From Streptomyces sp. SID8352 (GTDB lineage Bacteria; Actinomycetota; Actinomycetes; Streptomycetales; Streptomycetaceae), in contig NZ_WWGX01000075.1 of assembly GCF_009862265.1 (NCBI RefSeq), positions 55,107 through 119,106 on the forward strand: a stretch of 64,000 nt of DNA. The letters run 5' to 3'. The translations under genes were made by a program, and so were the position numbers. Within the stretch, counting starts at the first letter, position 1, and every line of letters starts with the position of its first letter. Positions 58,301-64,000 of this stretch are shown in pieces. A model generated the notes under the pieces. It made no database searches and was not told where the DNA came from. It saw nothing but the letters and a program-made list of their open reading frames with translations.

Positions 58301-61138
58301 CTGCACCGCGCGGTGCGCCGGTCCCAGCCGCACCCCGCGCGGCCCGTCCTCGCCGACGACACCGCCCCACAGGGTGTTGTCGCAGTCCAGGACGATCACC
58401 TTGGTGGGCGCGGTCAGCACGCCGTGTGCCGCCCGGGCCACCCCGGCCGCCAGCGCGGCACAGCCCTCCCGGGTGAACGGGATGTGGGCCGCGGCCTCCC
58501 GCGCCCCGTCGTGGTGCGTCTCGCCCGCCGGGACGGTGCCGCCCGCCCAGCGCTCCCGCCCGAGCACATGCACGCCCGGCACCCTGTCCAGCTCCCGGGC
58601 GATCAGCGCCTCGGCGCCGGTCAGCTCCTCGTCCCGCCCCCGGCCCCCGATGTGCCCGGGGGAGGGCGGGCACAGCAGCACCAGGAGCGGTACGGGGCTG
58701 CGTGCCGTGTGGGTGCGCACGGCTCGGACGAACTCCCCGGCCGTGCGCCCGGCCTCACCGTCCGGCCAGTCCTGCGTCCGGACCAGTACCGCCTTCGCGC
58801 CCCGTTCCTGTGTGGCGAACACACCACCGGGGGAGAGGAGTTCCTGGAAGACCTGCCCGTATCCGGCGGGTCTGACGGCCAGTCCCAGCCCCAGCCGGTC
58901 GCACCAGTGCTGGAGCGGTTCGAGCAGCGGATCGAGCGTGAAGGTGGCCACGAGGCCGAGGTCGCGGTCCCGTACCGGCTGCGGGGTCCCGGCGGGCACG
59001 GTAGCCTCGCCCCCGCCCGTCGCCACGTCGAGCCCTGCCACGCCGCCTGTCCCTGCGCCGCCTGTCCCTGCGCCGCCTGTCCCTGCGCCGCCTGTCCCTG
59101 CGCCGCCTGTCCCTGCGCTGCCCGTGCCTGCGCCGCCCGTGCCCACGCCGTCGCGTGTCCCCATGTCGTCCGTCCCCGCCCTGTCCGCTCCGGTCCCGTC
59201 CGCCCCCGCCGGCGCCGCGCCGTGAGCGACCCGCCCGGTATCCGTACCGCCGTCCCCGGCACCCGGGGCGTCCCGAGAGATGTCGCCGGGCTCAGTCCCT
59301 GCTTCGGGTTCGGCTCCGGCCCTCGTCCCGGGATCCGCGCCCCCGTCCCGCGCGAGCTCCGCACCCGAGGTGCGGCCCGGGGCCGCCGCTCCGTACGTGT
59401 TCCCGGCGCGTCCGGTCCCCGGTGCCACACCCCGGCCGCCCCCGCCCGTCTCCGGGGCCGGGGCGGGGGGGCCGCCGGACCCGTCACCACCGGGCTCCGC
59501 CGGGTGTCCCCAAGGGGTGTCCGCCGGTGCCGTTCCGTCCTCGGCGAAGGACAGCACCCGCACCCCGCCCGCCGGGGCGGACCCGCCCAGCGCGTCCGCC
59601 AGGGCCGCGGCCACCGGTTCCACCGGCGCGTTCCGTACGCCTCCCAGCGCGGCGGCGGTCATGCCGGTGCGCAGCCGGGGCGGGCGGGCGATCAGCCAGG
59701 CGGCGCCGGGGTGTTCGGCCGCCGCGGCGCGCACCAGGCCCTCGACCGCGCACTTTGCCGTCACATAGGCGGACCAGCCCGGAGGCGGGGCGGCCGCCCA
59801 CGCGCTGGAGATGACGGCGATCCCGCCCCCCCGCCCGGCGACCTCCGCCGCGAGGGCGGCCAGCGGCTCCCGCACCAGCGCGAGCGCCCGCGCGACATGG
59901 GCGGCGGCGCGCTCCGACGTCCCCGGTTCCAGGGGGAGTTCGGCCGGTGTCGGGCCCGCGTTGAGTACCAGGACGTCCAGCCCGCCGTACTCGGCCCGGA
60001 CCCGCTCGAGCACCCCGGCGGCCCACTCCGGGTCGGCGGCGTCCCCGGGCACCGGCCGCAGGCGCGCCCCCGCCTCACCGAGCCGCCCGGCGGCGGCCCG
60101 CGCCTCCTCGGCGCCGTGGTGGAAGCCCGCGTAGACCACGGCGCCCTGGAGCGCCAGCGCCTGGGCGACGGCCGCGCCGAGCCCCCGGCTGGCCCCGACG
60201 ACCAGGGCGGTACGACCCCGCAGCGGCTCCCCGCCCGGCAGTGCCGCCGCGAGCGCCCCGACATCGGTCACCGGGGCCTCGGCGCGGTGGAAGGCGCGCA
60301 CATCGACCGAGGCACGCACCCCGGACACCCCGGCCCTGCCGGTGAGCCGCAGCATCCGGAAGCGCTCCCGGACGTCGGCCACTTCGGCGGCGGCGGTGAA
60401 GCCGTCGGCAGGCCCGCCCGCCCCGTCCTCCGGGCGGAACACCGCCTCGAAGTCCGACAGCAGCGCGGCACGGCCGGGCGCCTCCATCCCGGCCAGATAG
60501 CTGATCCACGCGAGGACCCCGACGTACTCGGGCCCCAACCCGCGTTCCTTCAGGCCGAGTTCGCCGACCAGCCGGTCCACGGCCGCCCAGCGCGGCGCGT
60601 ACCCCTCGCCGAGGGCCAGCCCGGGAGCGAACTCGCCGAGGGCGGCGTCGCGCGCCCGCACCCGCCGCACCCCCGGGCCGTCCCCGGAGTCCGGGGCACC
60701 GGACGCGCCCTTCACGCCGTCCCCCGGAGCGGAGCCGTCCACGACGCGTGGCGCGCCCGCCGTGCCCTCCTCGGTCCCGGTGACCGGCCGGAACTCCGCC
60801 GTCACCTCCAGGAGCGCCCGGCTGCCGTCCCGGAGGCGGGCCACGGCGCGCCCGGCCGTGTCCTCCACGATCTCGCGGGTGTACTCCTGGTCGGCGTGCA
60901 CCGGTGCGTGGAACCGGGCGGAGATCCGCACCGGCACCCGCCCGGGCCGGGGCTCCAGGCCGGACAGCGTGAGCAGCGCGCCCAGCACCCCGTGGACCAC
61001 GGGGGCGCCGAAGGCCGTGCGCCGCGCGTAGCCGGGGTCGACGTGCAGCGGGTTCTCGTCGGCGCTGGCCCGCCGGAACAGGTCGACCACGGCGGCGGAG
61101 GCCCGGGTCCGGATCGGCGTCGTCTGGTCGTCTTCCAT
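49079..61138 (-). CDS. trans-AT polyketide synthase, loading module to module 2 (5' part, frameshifted)
   Basis: 4019 residues as read; the last 80 or so are out of frame beyond 49316. Order: MaoC-type hotdog 8-118 (SADENPLHVD); second hotdog-like 160-290; SDR ketoreductase 308-530 (VVGASRGLG, YVTAK); low-complexity repeat region 540-720; FkbH domain 728-1260 of HAD fold (VIVLDCDNTLWGG near 914); ACP, Ser1439; KS1 1543-1965 (Cys1711, HGSGT); KR about 2270-2720 (TGGAGGIG, Asp in AGVVEDAPL); ACP, Ser near 2805 (GFNSVLL); KS2 2945-3370 (Cys near 3115, HGTGT); first half of a KR up to TYLVTGGTSG near 3934. FkbH domains load a three-carbon unit from 1,3-bisphosphoglycerate; with a dehydratase and reductase beside it, a lactate-type starter is plausible, as in bryostatin. 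ATG 61138 has GAGAGG upstream and follows the AT gene by 30 bp. Confidence 0.93.
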   Translation of the reverse strand: MEDDQTTPIRTRASAAVVDLFRRASADENPLHVDPGYARRTAFGAPVVHGVLGALLTLSGLEPRPGRVPVRISARFHAPVHADQEYTREIVEDTAGRAVARLRDGSRALLEVTAEFRPVTGTEEGTAGAPRVVDGSAPGDGVKGASGAPDSGDGPGVRRVRARDAALGEFAPGLALGEGYAPRWAAVDRLVGELGLKERGLGPEYVGVLAWISYLAGMEAPGRAALLSDFEAVFRPEDGAGGPADGFTAAAEVADVRERFRMLRLTGRAGVSGVRASVDVRAFHRAEAPVTDVGALAAALPGGEPLRGRTALVVGASRGLGAAVAQALALQGAVVYAGFHHGAEEARAAAGRLGEAGARLRPVPGDAADPEWAAGVLERVRAEYGGLDVLVLNAGPTPAELPLEPGTSERAAAHVARALALVREPLAALAAEVAGRGGGIAVISSAWAAAPPPGWSAYVTAKCAVEGLVRAAAAEHPGAAWLIARPPRLRTGMTAAALGGVRNAPVEPVAAALADALGGSAPAGGVRVLSFAEDGTAPADTPWGHPAEPGGDGSGGPPAPAPETGGGGRGVAPGTGRAGNTYGAAAPGRTSGAELARDGGADPGTRAGAEPEAGTEPGDISRDAPGAGDGGTDTGRVAHGAAPAGADGTGADRAGTDDMGTRDGVGTGGAGTGSAGTGGAGTGGAGTGGAGTGGAGTGGVAGLDVATGGGEATVPAGTPQPVRDRDLGLVATFTLDPLLEPLQHWCDRLGLGLAVRPAGYGQVFQELLSPGGVFATQERGAKAVLVRTQDWPDGEAGRTAGEFVRAVRTHTARSPVPLLVLLCPPSPGHIGGRGRDEELTGAEALIARELDRVPGVHVLGRERWAGGTVPAGETHHDGAREAAAHIPFTREGCAALAAGVARAAHGVLTAPTKVIVLDCDNTLWGGVVGEDGPRGVRLGPAHRAVQEWAVARRAEGVLLCLASKNEAADVEEVLAVREDMPLRPGHITARRVNWEPKALSLASLAAELDLGLDGFLFLDDNPVEVAAVRAAHPEVLAVRLPGEDEDVPAFLDRLWSVDRLAVTDEDRRRADFYRARGERDAMRRDAASFTDFIAGLGLVVDVAPATPEQYPRLSQLTYRTNQFNLSTVRRGEAELRALAAGPGVRVRAVRVRDRFGDYGLVGLAVTRPDGEGPDGEGPDAVLDTFLLSCRVLGRGVEHALLAAVARDLAGAGVAGLVMPFVPSPRNTPVGRFFDSVLGSRAEPGEDGRVRYRAPVAEVAGVVFAPEGASAGDAHGEPEGTHREGVRPEGAPELRASGSETALSHEAVRERARRRALTALAEDPDPLASVLRATGPGAHRPDSAGVSAPPPVPPPAPLPVSGAPAEGTSAAPSAPSAPDVFPPGPDTAADPASGGGVPSAPGGALARAREAVCAAVAEVTGVPRAELGGHTTLESVRLTSLAMVDAIVRLEERYGRLSTTLFFEHRTLGEVAAVLAGDDPDATPAPGPRAVPQARPQLPTGAPVRETEGKRATGPAAAGTGAASAASPAIRAASADGSPGDRGHEPVAVVGLAGRYPGARDLEELWRNVLHGRSAAGPVPADRWDHASLYTPGGGPGRTYSGVGNFLDGVADFDPLYFHIAPRDAEQMDPQQRVFLETAVEAVQDAGYDRHSLERNTGVYVGAMADDYRALAADAAAAGRAPHPYTDTYGIANRVSYVLDLSGPSMVVDTACSSSGVALHLACEAIRRGEVEAAIAGGVNLVLHPVRHIQYAQMGMLSRADACRPFSAGADGFVMGEGAGAVLLKPLSRALADGDHIHGLIRGTAVNSGGRTSGFTVPSPEAQTALVSAALRSAGVDPSTIGYVEAHGSGTPLGDPIEVRALRAAFGERGRAGRCALGSVKANIGHLEPAAAIAGLTKVLLQFRHRVVPPTPHADTPSPFVELDGGPFRLQSSAEPWEPEGREADGGLPPLRAGVSSFGAGGVNAHLVVEAYGAATARPEEEGDECGGTGLYVLSARTERQLRSTAARLAAHLRGPSGRDARPADVAHTLRVGREALDVRAAFTARCREELLAALDALAGGSHEPNGVREMFGAHGGDGAHRTEGGDGTDHAVGPVGTGRPDGGGVARAEAVGGGSPLVHRGRLVRGGPLAGVFSGPGGGQDFLASLVARDDLDTLARLWTQGAEPDWPTLLPAARRTPLPAYPFERTAYWLPSAAPVQDGGVPAPGAGGGVPAPGTGGGVPESGAAAPRRGSPAPRPGTAVTGAAVAHPSAENRWPDPWQEAEQGQAIGVWAPYWQDRAERRPAGGAPPGTVVVLDAPGVPPVGEGDGDGPWALLRAVEYPEGVTADGAPGVALRRGDPGGLLALLERAADRGPVVLVDRRACGAGPATGDPVTAVLRRLPAAAGRALCAGALAPLTHVQVTPADSEDPVDGAVAAFGRALARETSRFRHVRVRLAEGAAPSLRELVAEADGADAEVRIGPGGRQVLRFARTGPAHGDDGAHGGGGGGSDDAGFSPGAHYLVTGGAGGIGRLVAEHLAARYGARITLVGRSAPGPGHERFRSRLRSLGGDGQYLAADVTDRAALDGALRTARSRFGALDGVLHAAGVVEDAPLRDKDDARMARVLAPKTTGTVLLDELTVRDRLRLFVLFSSVVGTVGNAGQCDYAAANAYLDAFAVRRDAHVARGARYGRTVSVAWPLWSGGGMRLDAEAASLAVTTIGLVPIGTGEALGVLEQALRSGAPRLYVSRAGAGRTRAVLGLTGLDEAAGAAPVPPGVTAPAPDSPAAQDPAPLAERVRALVTARVAEAAGIAPEGIDPAVELGAYGFNSVLLTALANRLNDTLGTALTPVLFYEFPTVDAVSRHLMERHIGIVTASLADRSPDLAATAGNGGPADASAAASASGPAESSSTEGASGPEKTPGPVGTPGAAGTSGTSGPHGTTERHGTTGGPSGKASAARPGGGGGAEPVAVVGLAGRFPGAPDAETFWRNLRAGRDMVTEIPAERWDWRSYDGDPRREPGTSDCRAGGFLDSVTGFDATHFSLSPREAALMDPQQRLFLETCWHALEDAGYDPRSFAGSRTGVFAGATLHDYLEVLGAHGTAAAGHTVTGNVHAIVANRVSYLLDLRGPSETVDTACSSSLVALHHALAALRSGECDAALVGGVNVVMTPTWYVSLSRGGMLSPGGRCHTFDSRADGYVRAEGVGAVLLKPLSRALADGDTVRAVIRGSAVGHGGRSHSLTAPTPRGQADTVVAALRDAGVAPESVGYVEAHGTGTRLGDPIEVQGLRLAYERASDGRGAPAGTTVLGALKASVGHPESAAGVAGLIAVVHALRDRTLPPVAGLDVLNPLLELEGSPFRVLRAAEPWTPSGGGPLRAGLSSFGFGGVNAHVVVEEPPVPAPRPEVRPGPQVVVLSARTREQLSSYAERLRDAVARDGARLDDLAWTSQTGRTPLAERLAVVASSRAELCERLSACLRDTGEAGTPGVHLGGPHPGAADGPAVRPADPADAAARWAAGERVDWTALHDTPRRRVPFPGYPFDHGTAFGPTGMPARPAPGSTASDPGTVSGGAPAGGSANGTVRGDTVRGATVRGGAGPVREAVPGGPPAVAGPRDGGTGAGAPAPAPGATARGDADGGPAVPVGSRPAAVLPAAPVPDRETPGRGAGAPVPAGVRGERGSPGAAPAVPWGTAPPGTAVPAAEPPEPAPAHGAVVPELLVREWVEASASGPVAVDGGPLRIGVLLVGARDALGLAEIAARAAGADKSGWAVVRERSLLPHLGPDEYDLDLDDHAAGRDLAGRLYERYGRLDAVADLADLSDGARDGSPRDREAARIGLLQELVRRAAGAGHELSLLHVTRGREALGNSAPRARGAAMAALVRSVGAEYRAVRAASVDLDPVTTDPAAVLDAVRAELAALTRDPGEVCLRGTRRWVPGPLRVLPTGPERPDLDPGRTYLVTGGTSGGWGWRRRGGWRTGAPGGWRCWGAVRCRRAPTGRGSRMPRPGAGRHRGARRTRGPRSWCGRCWSWRGVACGCWSTPGR
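49311..49316 (-). other. one-base frameshift in a homopolymer inside the first PKS gene
   Basis: A run of six C on the plus strand (six G in the gene) sits at the NADPH-binding glycine motif of the module 2 ketoreductase. Seven would join the frames into TYLVTGGTSGGLGLAA, a normal motif. Both sides are otherwise uninterrupted coding sequence. Homopolymer miscalling is the simplest cause. Confidence 0.85.
59041..59145. repeat. 15-bp in-frame tandem repeat in the loading-module linker
   Basis: Five perfect copies of CGCCGCCTGTCCCTG (59041-59115) are followed by two degenerate copies. On the coding strand they encode repeats of Gly-Thr-Gly-Gly-Ala near residues 665-700, a flexible linker between the SDR and FkbH domains. 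Copy number probably varies between strains. Confidence 0.9.
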
Positions 61139-61168
61139 GGTCGCCTCTCGACTCGCTCGCTCGTGGGG

Positions 61169-62035
61169 TCAGACGGTGGCGGACAGGGCCGGGTGCTGGG
61201 CCTTGATCCGGGCGATGAGCCCGGTCAGTACCCGGCCGGGGCCGACCTCCCGGAACTCCGGACCGGGCCGCTCCAGCAGGTGCGCGACGCTGTCCGACCA
61301 GCGCACCGGGGCGGTGATCTGGCGGGTGAGCAGGGTGGCGGGGGCGTCGCCGCCGTACGGCAGGGCGGTCACGTTCGAGATGACCTCGATGCGGGGCGGC
61401 GCCAGCCGGTACTGGGCGAGGAAGCCGCCGAACTCGGCGGCGGCGCCGGCCATCCGGCGGGAGTGGAAGGCCCCGCCCACGTTCAGCGGCACCACGGCCC
61501 CCGCCTCGCCGCCGAAGACCTCCCGGAGCCGGGCGATCTCCTCGCGGGGGCCGGAGACGACCGTCTGGTCGGGCGCGTTGAGATTGGCCACGTCGACCTC
61601 CGGAGCCCGTTCGGCGAGGATCTCCCGGATGCGCCCCTCGTCGACGCCCATCACCGCGGCCATGCCGCCCTCCGGCGCCCTGGCCATCAACTCGCCCCGG
61701 CGCAGCACGATCTCGAGACCGGTCAGGAAGTCGAAGGTTCCCGCCGCGAACAGCGCCACGTACTCGCCGAGGCTGTGACCGGCGACCACGTCCGGCACCA
61801 GGCCCGTCTCGCGGACCGTGTCCAGATAGGCCAGCGCGCTCACCGCGTACATCGCGGTCTGGGTGTTGCGGGTGTCGGTCAGCTCGCGGGGGGAGGCGTT
61901 GAGGCACAGGTCCGCGAGGGAGCGGCCGAGGACCGAGTCGGCCTGGCGCACCAGGTGGGGGAACTTCGGGAAGAGGTCCCGGCCGATGCCGGGGCGGTGC
62001 GAGCCCTGGCCGGGGAACACGTGGATGAGCGTCAT
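61169..62035 (-). CDS. stand-alone malonyl-CoA acyltransferase (trans-AT)
   Basis: 288 residues, a single FabD-like domain. It carries FPGQGSHRPG at the start, nucleophile Ser88 in GHSLGE, and catalytic His191 in GAFHS, the last a malonyl-type signature. It should charge every ACP of the AT-less PKS with malonyl groups, acting in trans. I chose ATG 62035 because GGGAG lies seven bases upstream; a TTG at 62050 in the same frame overlaps that site. It is placed between the PfaD gene and the first PKS gene on the same strand. There is no fused reductase or second AT domain, unlike some trans-AT systems. Confidence 0.95.
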   Translation of the reverse strand: MTLIHVFPGQGSHRPGIGRDLFPKFPHLVRQADSVLGRSLADLCLNASPRELTDTRNTQTAMYAVSALAYLDTVRETGLVPDVVAGHSLGEYVALFAAGTFDFLTGLEIVLRRGELMARAPEGGMAAVMGVDEGRIREILAERAPEVDVANLNAPDQTVVSGPREEIARLREVFGGEAGAVVPLNVGGAFHSRRMAGAAAEFGGFLAQYRLAPPRIEVISNVTALPYGGDAPATLLTRQITAPVRWSDSVAHLLERPGPEFREVGPGRVLTGLIARIKAQHPALSATV

Positions 62036-62104
62036 GTCCGGTTCTCCCAAGGGAAGGTGGGGGCTGGGGGCCGGTCGCGGGGGCCGGGAGGGATGGGCGT
62101 GGAC

Positions 62105-62150
62105 GGCCCCGGCGGAACCGGGACGGCCTCTCGGCCGTGCCGCCGGGGCC
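62105..62150 (-). terminator. two-part hairpin between the PfaD and AT genes
   Basis: An 11-bp perfect outer stem (62105-62115 with 62140-62150) encloses a 6-bp perfect inner stem (62123-62128 with 62133-62138) with a TCTC loop. It may attenuate transcription from the PfaD gene into the AT and PKS genes or stabilise the upstream message. Confidence 0.5.
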
Positions 62151-62200
62151 CGTCGGCGGAAGCGGACGGCGGCGGACGCGGACCGCGGCGCAAGGGCGGA

Positions 62201-63619
62201 CTAGGCGGCGGCGTGGGGCCGGCGCGGCGCGGCGGGGCGGGCGGCGCGGGCGAGCAGCTCGGCCGCGCCGGTCATGATCAGCCGGGCGAGGTCGTCCGGG
62301 TGACGGGCGCGCCAGTCCTCCCGGTCCGTGCCGCGCAGCCGCTCGTTGAGTGCCCCGAGCGCCGGTCCGCACGGGATCTGGAAGTCGACGCGACGCTCCG
62401 TGTCCCCCTCCATGGCGGCCCGGGTCGCCCGGGCGAAGTACCAGGTGAAGACCAGCGCCATCCGGCGCTTCGGGTCCGCCTCGGCGCGCTCGACCACGGA
62501 CGGGCGGGTGGTGGCGTAGCGGGCGCGAACCTCCTCCCACACCTCGTCGAAGGTCCGGCCGAGGATGCGCCGCTGGACGTGGTCCGCCGTCGCGGGATCG
62601 AGGTCGTCCAGCGACCCGTGCCGCAGCCACAGCTCGTAGAGCTTGTTCGCCCGGGCCGGGAAGAACAGGCCCCGGCGCAGCACCTGCGCCCTGGCACCCA
62701 GTTCGAACATGTCCCCGGCGGGCACCAGCGCGGTGTCCTGCACCTCGGCGCGCTGGAGCAGGTCCTTGGCGGCGTCCGAGGTGCCCGCCTCCACGGTGCA
62801 TTGGTTGACGCTGCCGGTCAGCACGAAGTCGGCGCCCATCACGAAGGCGGCCGCGGCCCCCTCGGGAGTGCCGATGCCGCCCGCCGCGCCGACCCGGACC
62901 CGCCGTGCCGCAGGGGTGTCCGGTGCCTCCCGGTCGCGCAGGGCGAGGAGCGCGGGCAGCAGGGCGGTCAGCGGACGCTGGTCGGTGTGGCCGCCGGAGT
63001 CCGCCTCCGCGCAGAGGTCGTCGCACATGACGGCCGACGGGGCGAGCCGCGCCTCCCGCTCGCTGATGCGGCCCGCGGCGGCCAGCTCGCGCACCATCGC
63101 CGGGGGCGGCGCGGACAGGAACGCGCGGGCCACCTCCTGGCGGGACACCTTCGCCAGGATCCGGTGCGGGGTCCGCACGGTGCCGTCGGCGGCGAGGCGA
63201 GCGCCCGTCAGCCGGTAGCGCACCAGCGCGGGCGTGATCCGCACGAACGAGGCGGCCTCGATCCGCTCCACGCCGTGCGCGAGGAGGGCGTCGACGGTGC
63301 GCTCCTCGCGGTCCGGACGGGAGGCGAGAAGGTTGACCCCGAAGGGCCGCCCGGCGCCGAGCCCGGCGCGGATGCGCCGCAGCCCCGCGTCGAGCTCGTC
63401 CGGTGCGAGGCCGCCCGCGCCGAAGTAGCCGAGGAGACCCGCCCGGCCCATGCGGACCACCAGCTCGACGGAGGCGATGGCCTTGTACATCGACCCCGAG
63501 GCGTACGCGTAGGCGACACCGTGGTCGGCGCGGAAGTCCGCGCTGCCGAGGTCCTCCGGCCGAGGACCGGGCCGGGGCACGGCGGCCCGCGGACCTGACG
63601 TGGCGTCGGGCGAGAGCAA
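62201..63619 (-). CDS. PfaD-family trans-acting enoyl reductase
   Basis: 472 residues, an FMN-dependent TIM-barrel protein of the nitronate monooxygenase superfamily. PfaD-like stretches are GVAYAYASGSMYKAIASVEL, RAGLLGYFGAGGL, VRVGAAGGIGTPEGAAAAF, ADFVLTGSVNQCTVEAGTS and RRGLFFPARANKLYELW. In trans-AT systems these enzymes reduce enoyl groups on selected carrier proteins, replacing the missing ER domains. I chose TTG 63619: it has GGAGG six bases upstream and gives a normal N-terminus, while longer in-frame openings are Arg/Pro-rich. It is the first complete gene of the cluster here and is followed by the AT gene 165 bp downstream. Confidence 0.9.
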   Translation of the reverse strand: MLSPDATSGPRAAVPRPGPRPEDLGSADFRADHGVAYAYASGSMYKAIASVELVVRMGRAGLLGYFGAGGLAPDELDAGLRRIRAGLGAGRPFGVNLLASRPDREERTVDALLAHGVERIEAASFVRITPALVRYRLTGARLAADGTVRTPHRILAKVSRQEVARAFLSAPPPAMVRELAAAGRISEREARLAPSAVMCDDLCAEADSGGHTDQRPLTALLPALLALRDREAPDTPAARRVRVGAAGGIGTPEGAAAAFVMGADFVLTGSVNQCTVEAGTSDAAKDLLQRAEVQDTALVPAGDMFELGARAQVLRRGLFFPARANKLYELWLRHGSLDDLDPATADHVQRRILGRTFDEVWEEVRARYATTRPSVVERAEADPKRRMALVFTWYFARATRAAMEGDTERRVDFQIPCGPALGALNERLRGTDREDWRARHPDDLARLIMTGAAELLARAARPAAPRRPHAAA

Positions 63620-63954
63620 GGGAATCCTCCAGGACGAGGGACGGCGGTCGATGGCGGTGCGGGAAACCGGGCGGCGTGGACGAGGACGACGGGGGACGAG
63701 GACGACGGGGGACGAGGACGACGGGACGGGTACGGACGCCGGGCGCCCGGCGCGGGGGCGGGACGGGTGCGGTGCGCGGCATCCAGGGACGCCCCGGCGG
63801 CCGCGGCACCGGACGGCGGGACCACCGCACGGCCGCGCCGGCCCAGGCCCCACCGGGACGCCCGCACCGGCGAGCCCACCGGGGACGCTCCGCACCGGGC
63901 CCGCCGCGTCCGGGCAGCCGGACGGACGCCACGCGGCACCGGGCTGTGCGTCCG
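63620..63954. other. intergenic region upstream of the PfaD gene
   Basis: 335 bp between the PfaD start and the stop of the next minus-strand gene. It holds a 16-bp tandem repeat and otherwise GC-rich sequence. I could not identify a promoter with confidence, although one for the PKS operon may be here. Confidence 0.45.
63678..63725. repeat. three perfect 16-bp tandem repeats
   Basis: GGACGAGGACGACGGG is repeated exactly three times without gaps, about 60 bases upstream of the PfaD start codon. The sequence is non-coding here. It could be a binding-site array or a slippage product. Confidence 0.9.
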
Positions 63955-64000
63955 CTACGGCGGCGGGGCCTCGCGCAGGACGAACCGCAGCGGCTCGTCC
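63955..64000 (-). CDS. partial C-terminus of a minus-strand gene cut by the window edge
   Basis: Fourteen codons ending in a TAG at 63955-63957 read DEPLRFVLREAPPP, with Streptomyces-like codon use. Too short to name. It lies on the same strand as the polyketide cluster and could belong to it. Confidence 0.35.
   Translation of the reverse strand, partial: DEPLRFVLREAPPP

Noticed and set aside
55058..63598. Plus-strand open frame of about 2850 codons antisense to the first PKS, AT and PfaD genes
   Set aside because: It runs through several real genes on the other strand and has no domain of its own.

Overview
The window is about 73% GC, with strongly GC-biased third codon positions, GTG/TTG starts beside G-rich ribosome binding sites and tight start/stop overlaps. 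This points to an actinomycete, most likely Streptomyces. No tRNA, rRNA, CRISPR array, insertion sequence or phage gene was seen.

Left flank, 1-18240, looks like ordinary chromosome. It holds a membrane DUF2156 aminoacyl-phosphatidylglycerol synthase-like gene and a rhomboid-like membrane gene. A ribose operon follows on the minus strand, in transcription order rbsK-rbsC-rbsB-rbsA-rbsD-deoC and then a GntR/UTRA regulator. The operon has a well-formed promoter with repeated operator-like boxes in front of rbsK and a strong hairpin between deoC and the regulator. Next come a small B12-binding-fold protein without the cobalamin histidine, an ABC exporter pair behind a perfect palindrome, a DHFR/RibD-like reductase, and two divergent two-component systems (OmpR type on the minus strand, NarL type on the plus strand).

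From 18261 to the right edge, all on the minus strand, lies a trans-AT polyketide synthase cluster. Transcription runs from right to left: PfaD-type trans enoyl reductase, stand-alone malonyl acyltransferase, three giant PKS genes, luciferase-like monooxygenase, type II thioesterase. Several junctions overlap by 4 bp, so the genes are probably translationally coupled. None of the PKS modules contains an acyltransferase; the free AT must load all of them and the free PfaD supplies enoyl reduction.

Reading the PKS in order gives: loading MaoC-hotdog-SDR-FkbH-ACP; module 1 KS-KR-ACP; module 2 KS-KR-ACP; module 3 KS // DH-ACP; module 4 KS-KR-ACP; module 5 KS-MT-ACP; module 6 KS // KR-ACP; module 7 KS-DH-KR-MT-ACP-ACP; module 8 KS0-ACP; module 9 KS-ACP-TE(degenerate)-TE. 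The double slashes mark modules split between proteins. The inferred product starts from a three-carbon glycerate/lactate-type unit, is extended by up to eight malonyl units, and carries up to two C-methyl branches.

The first PKS gene is interrupted by a one-base frameshift in a run of six C (49311-49316), inside the module 2 ketoreductase. One missing base restores a single protein of about 4911 residues, so this is probably a sequencing error or a recent mutation. The cluster continues beyond the right edge, where only the last codons of another minus-strand gene are visible. I do not recognise the cluster as a specific known pathway.
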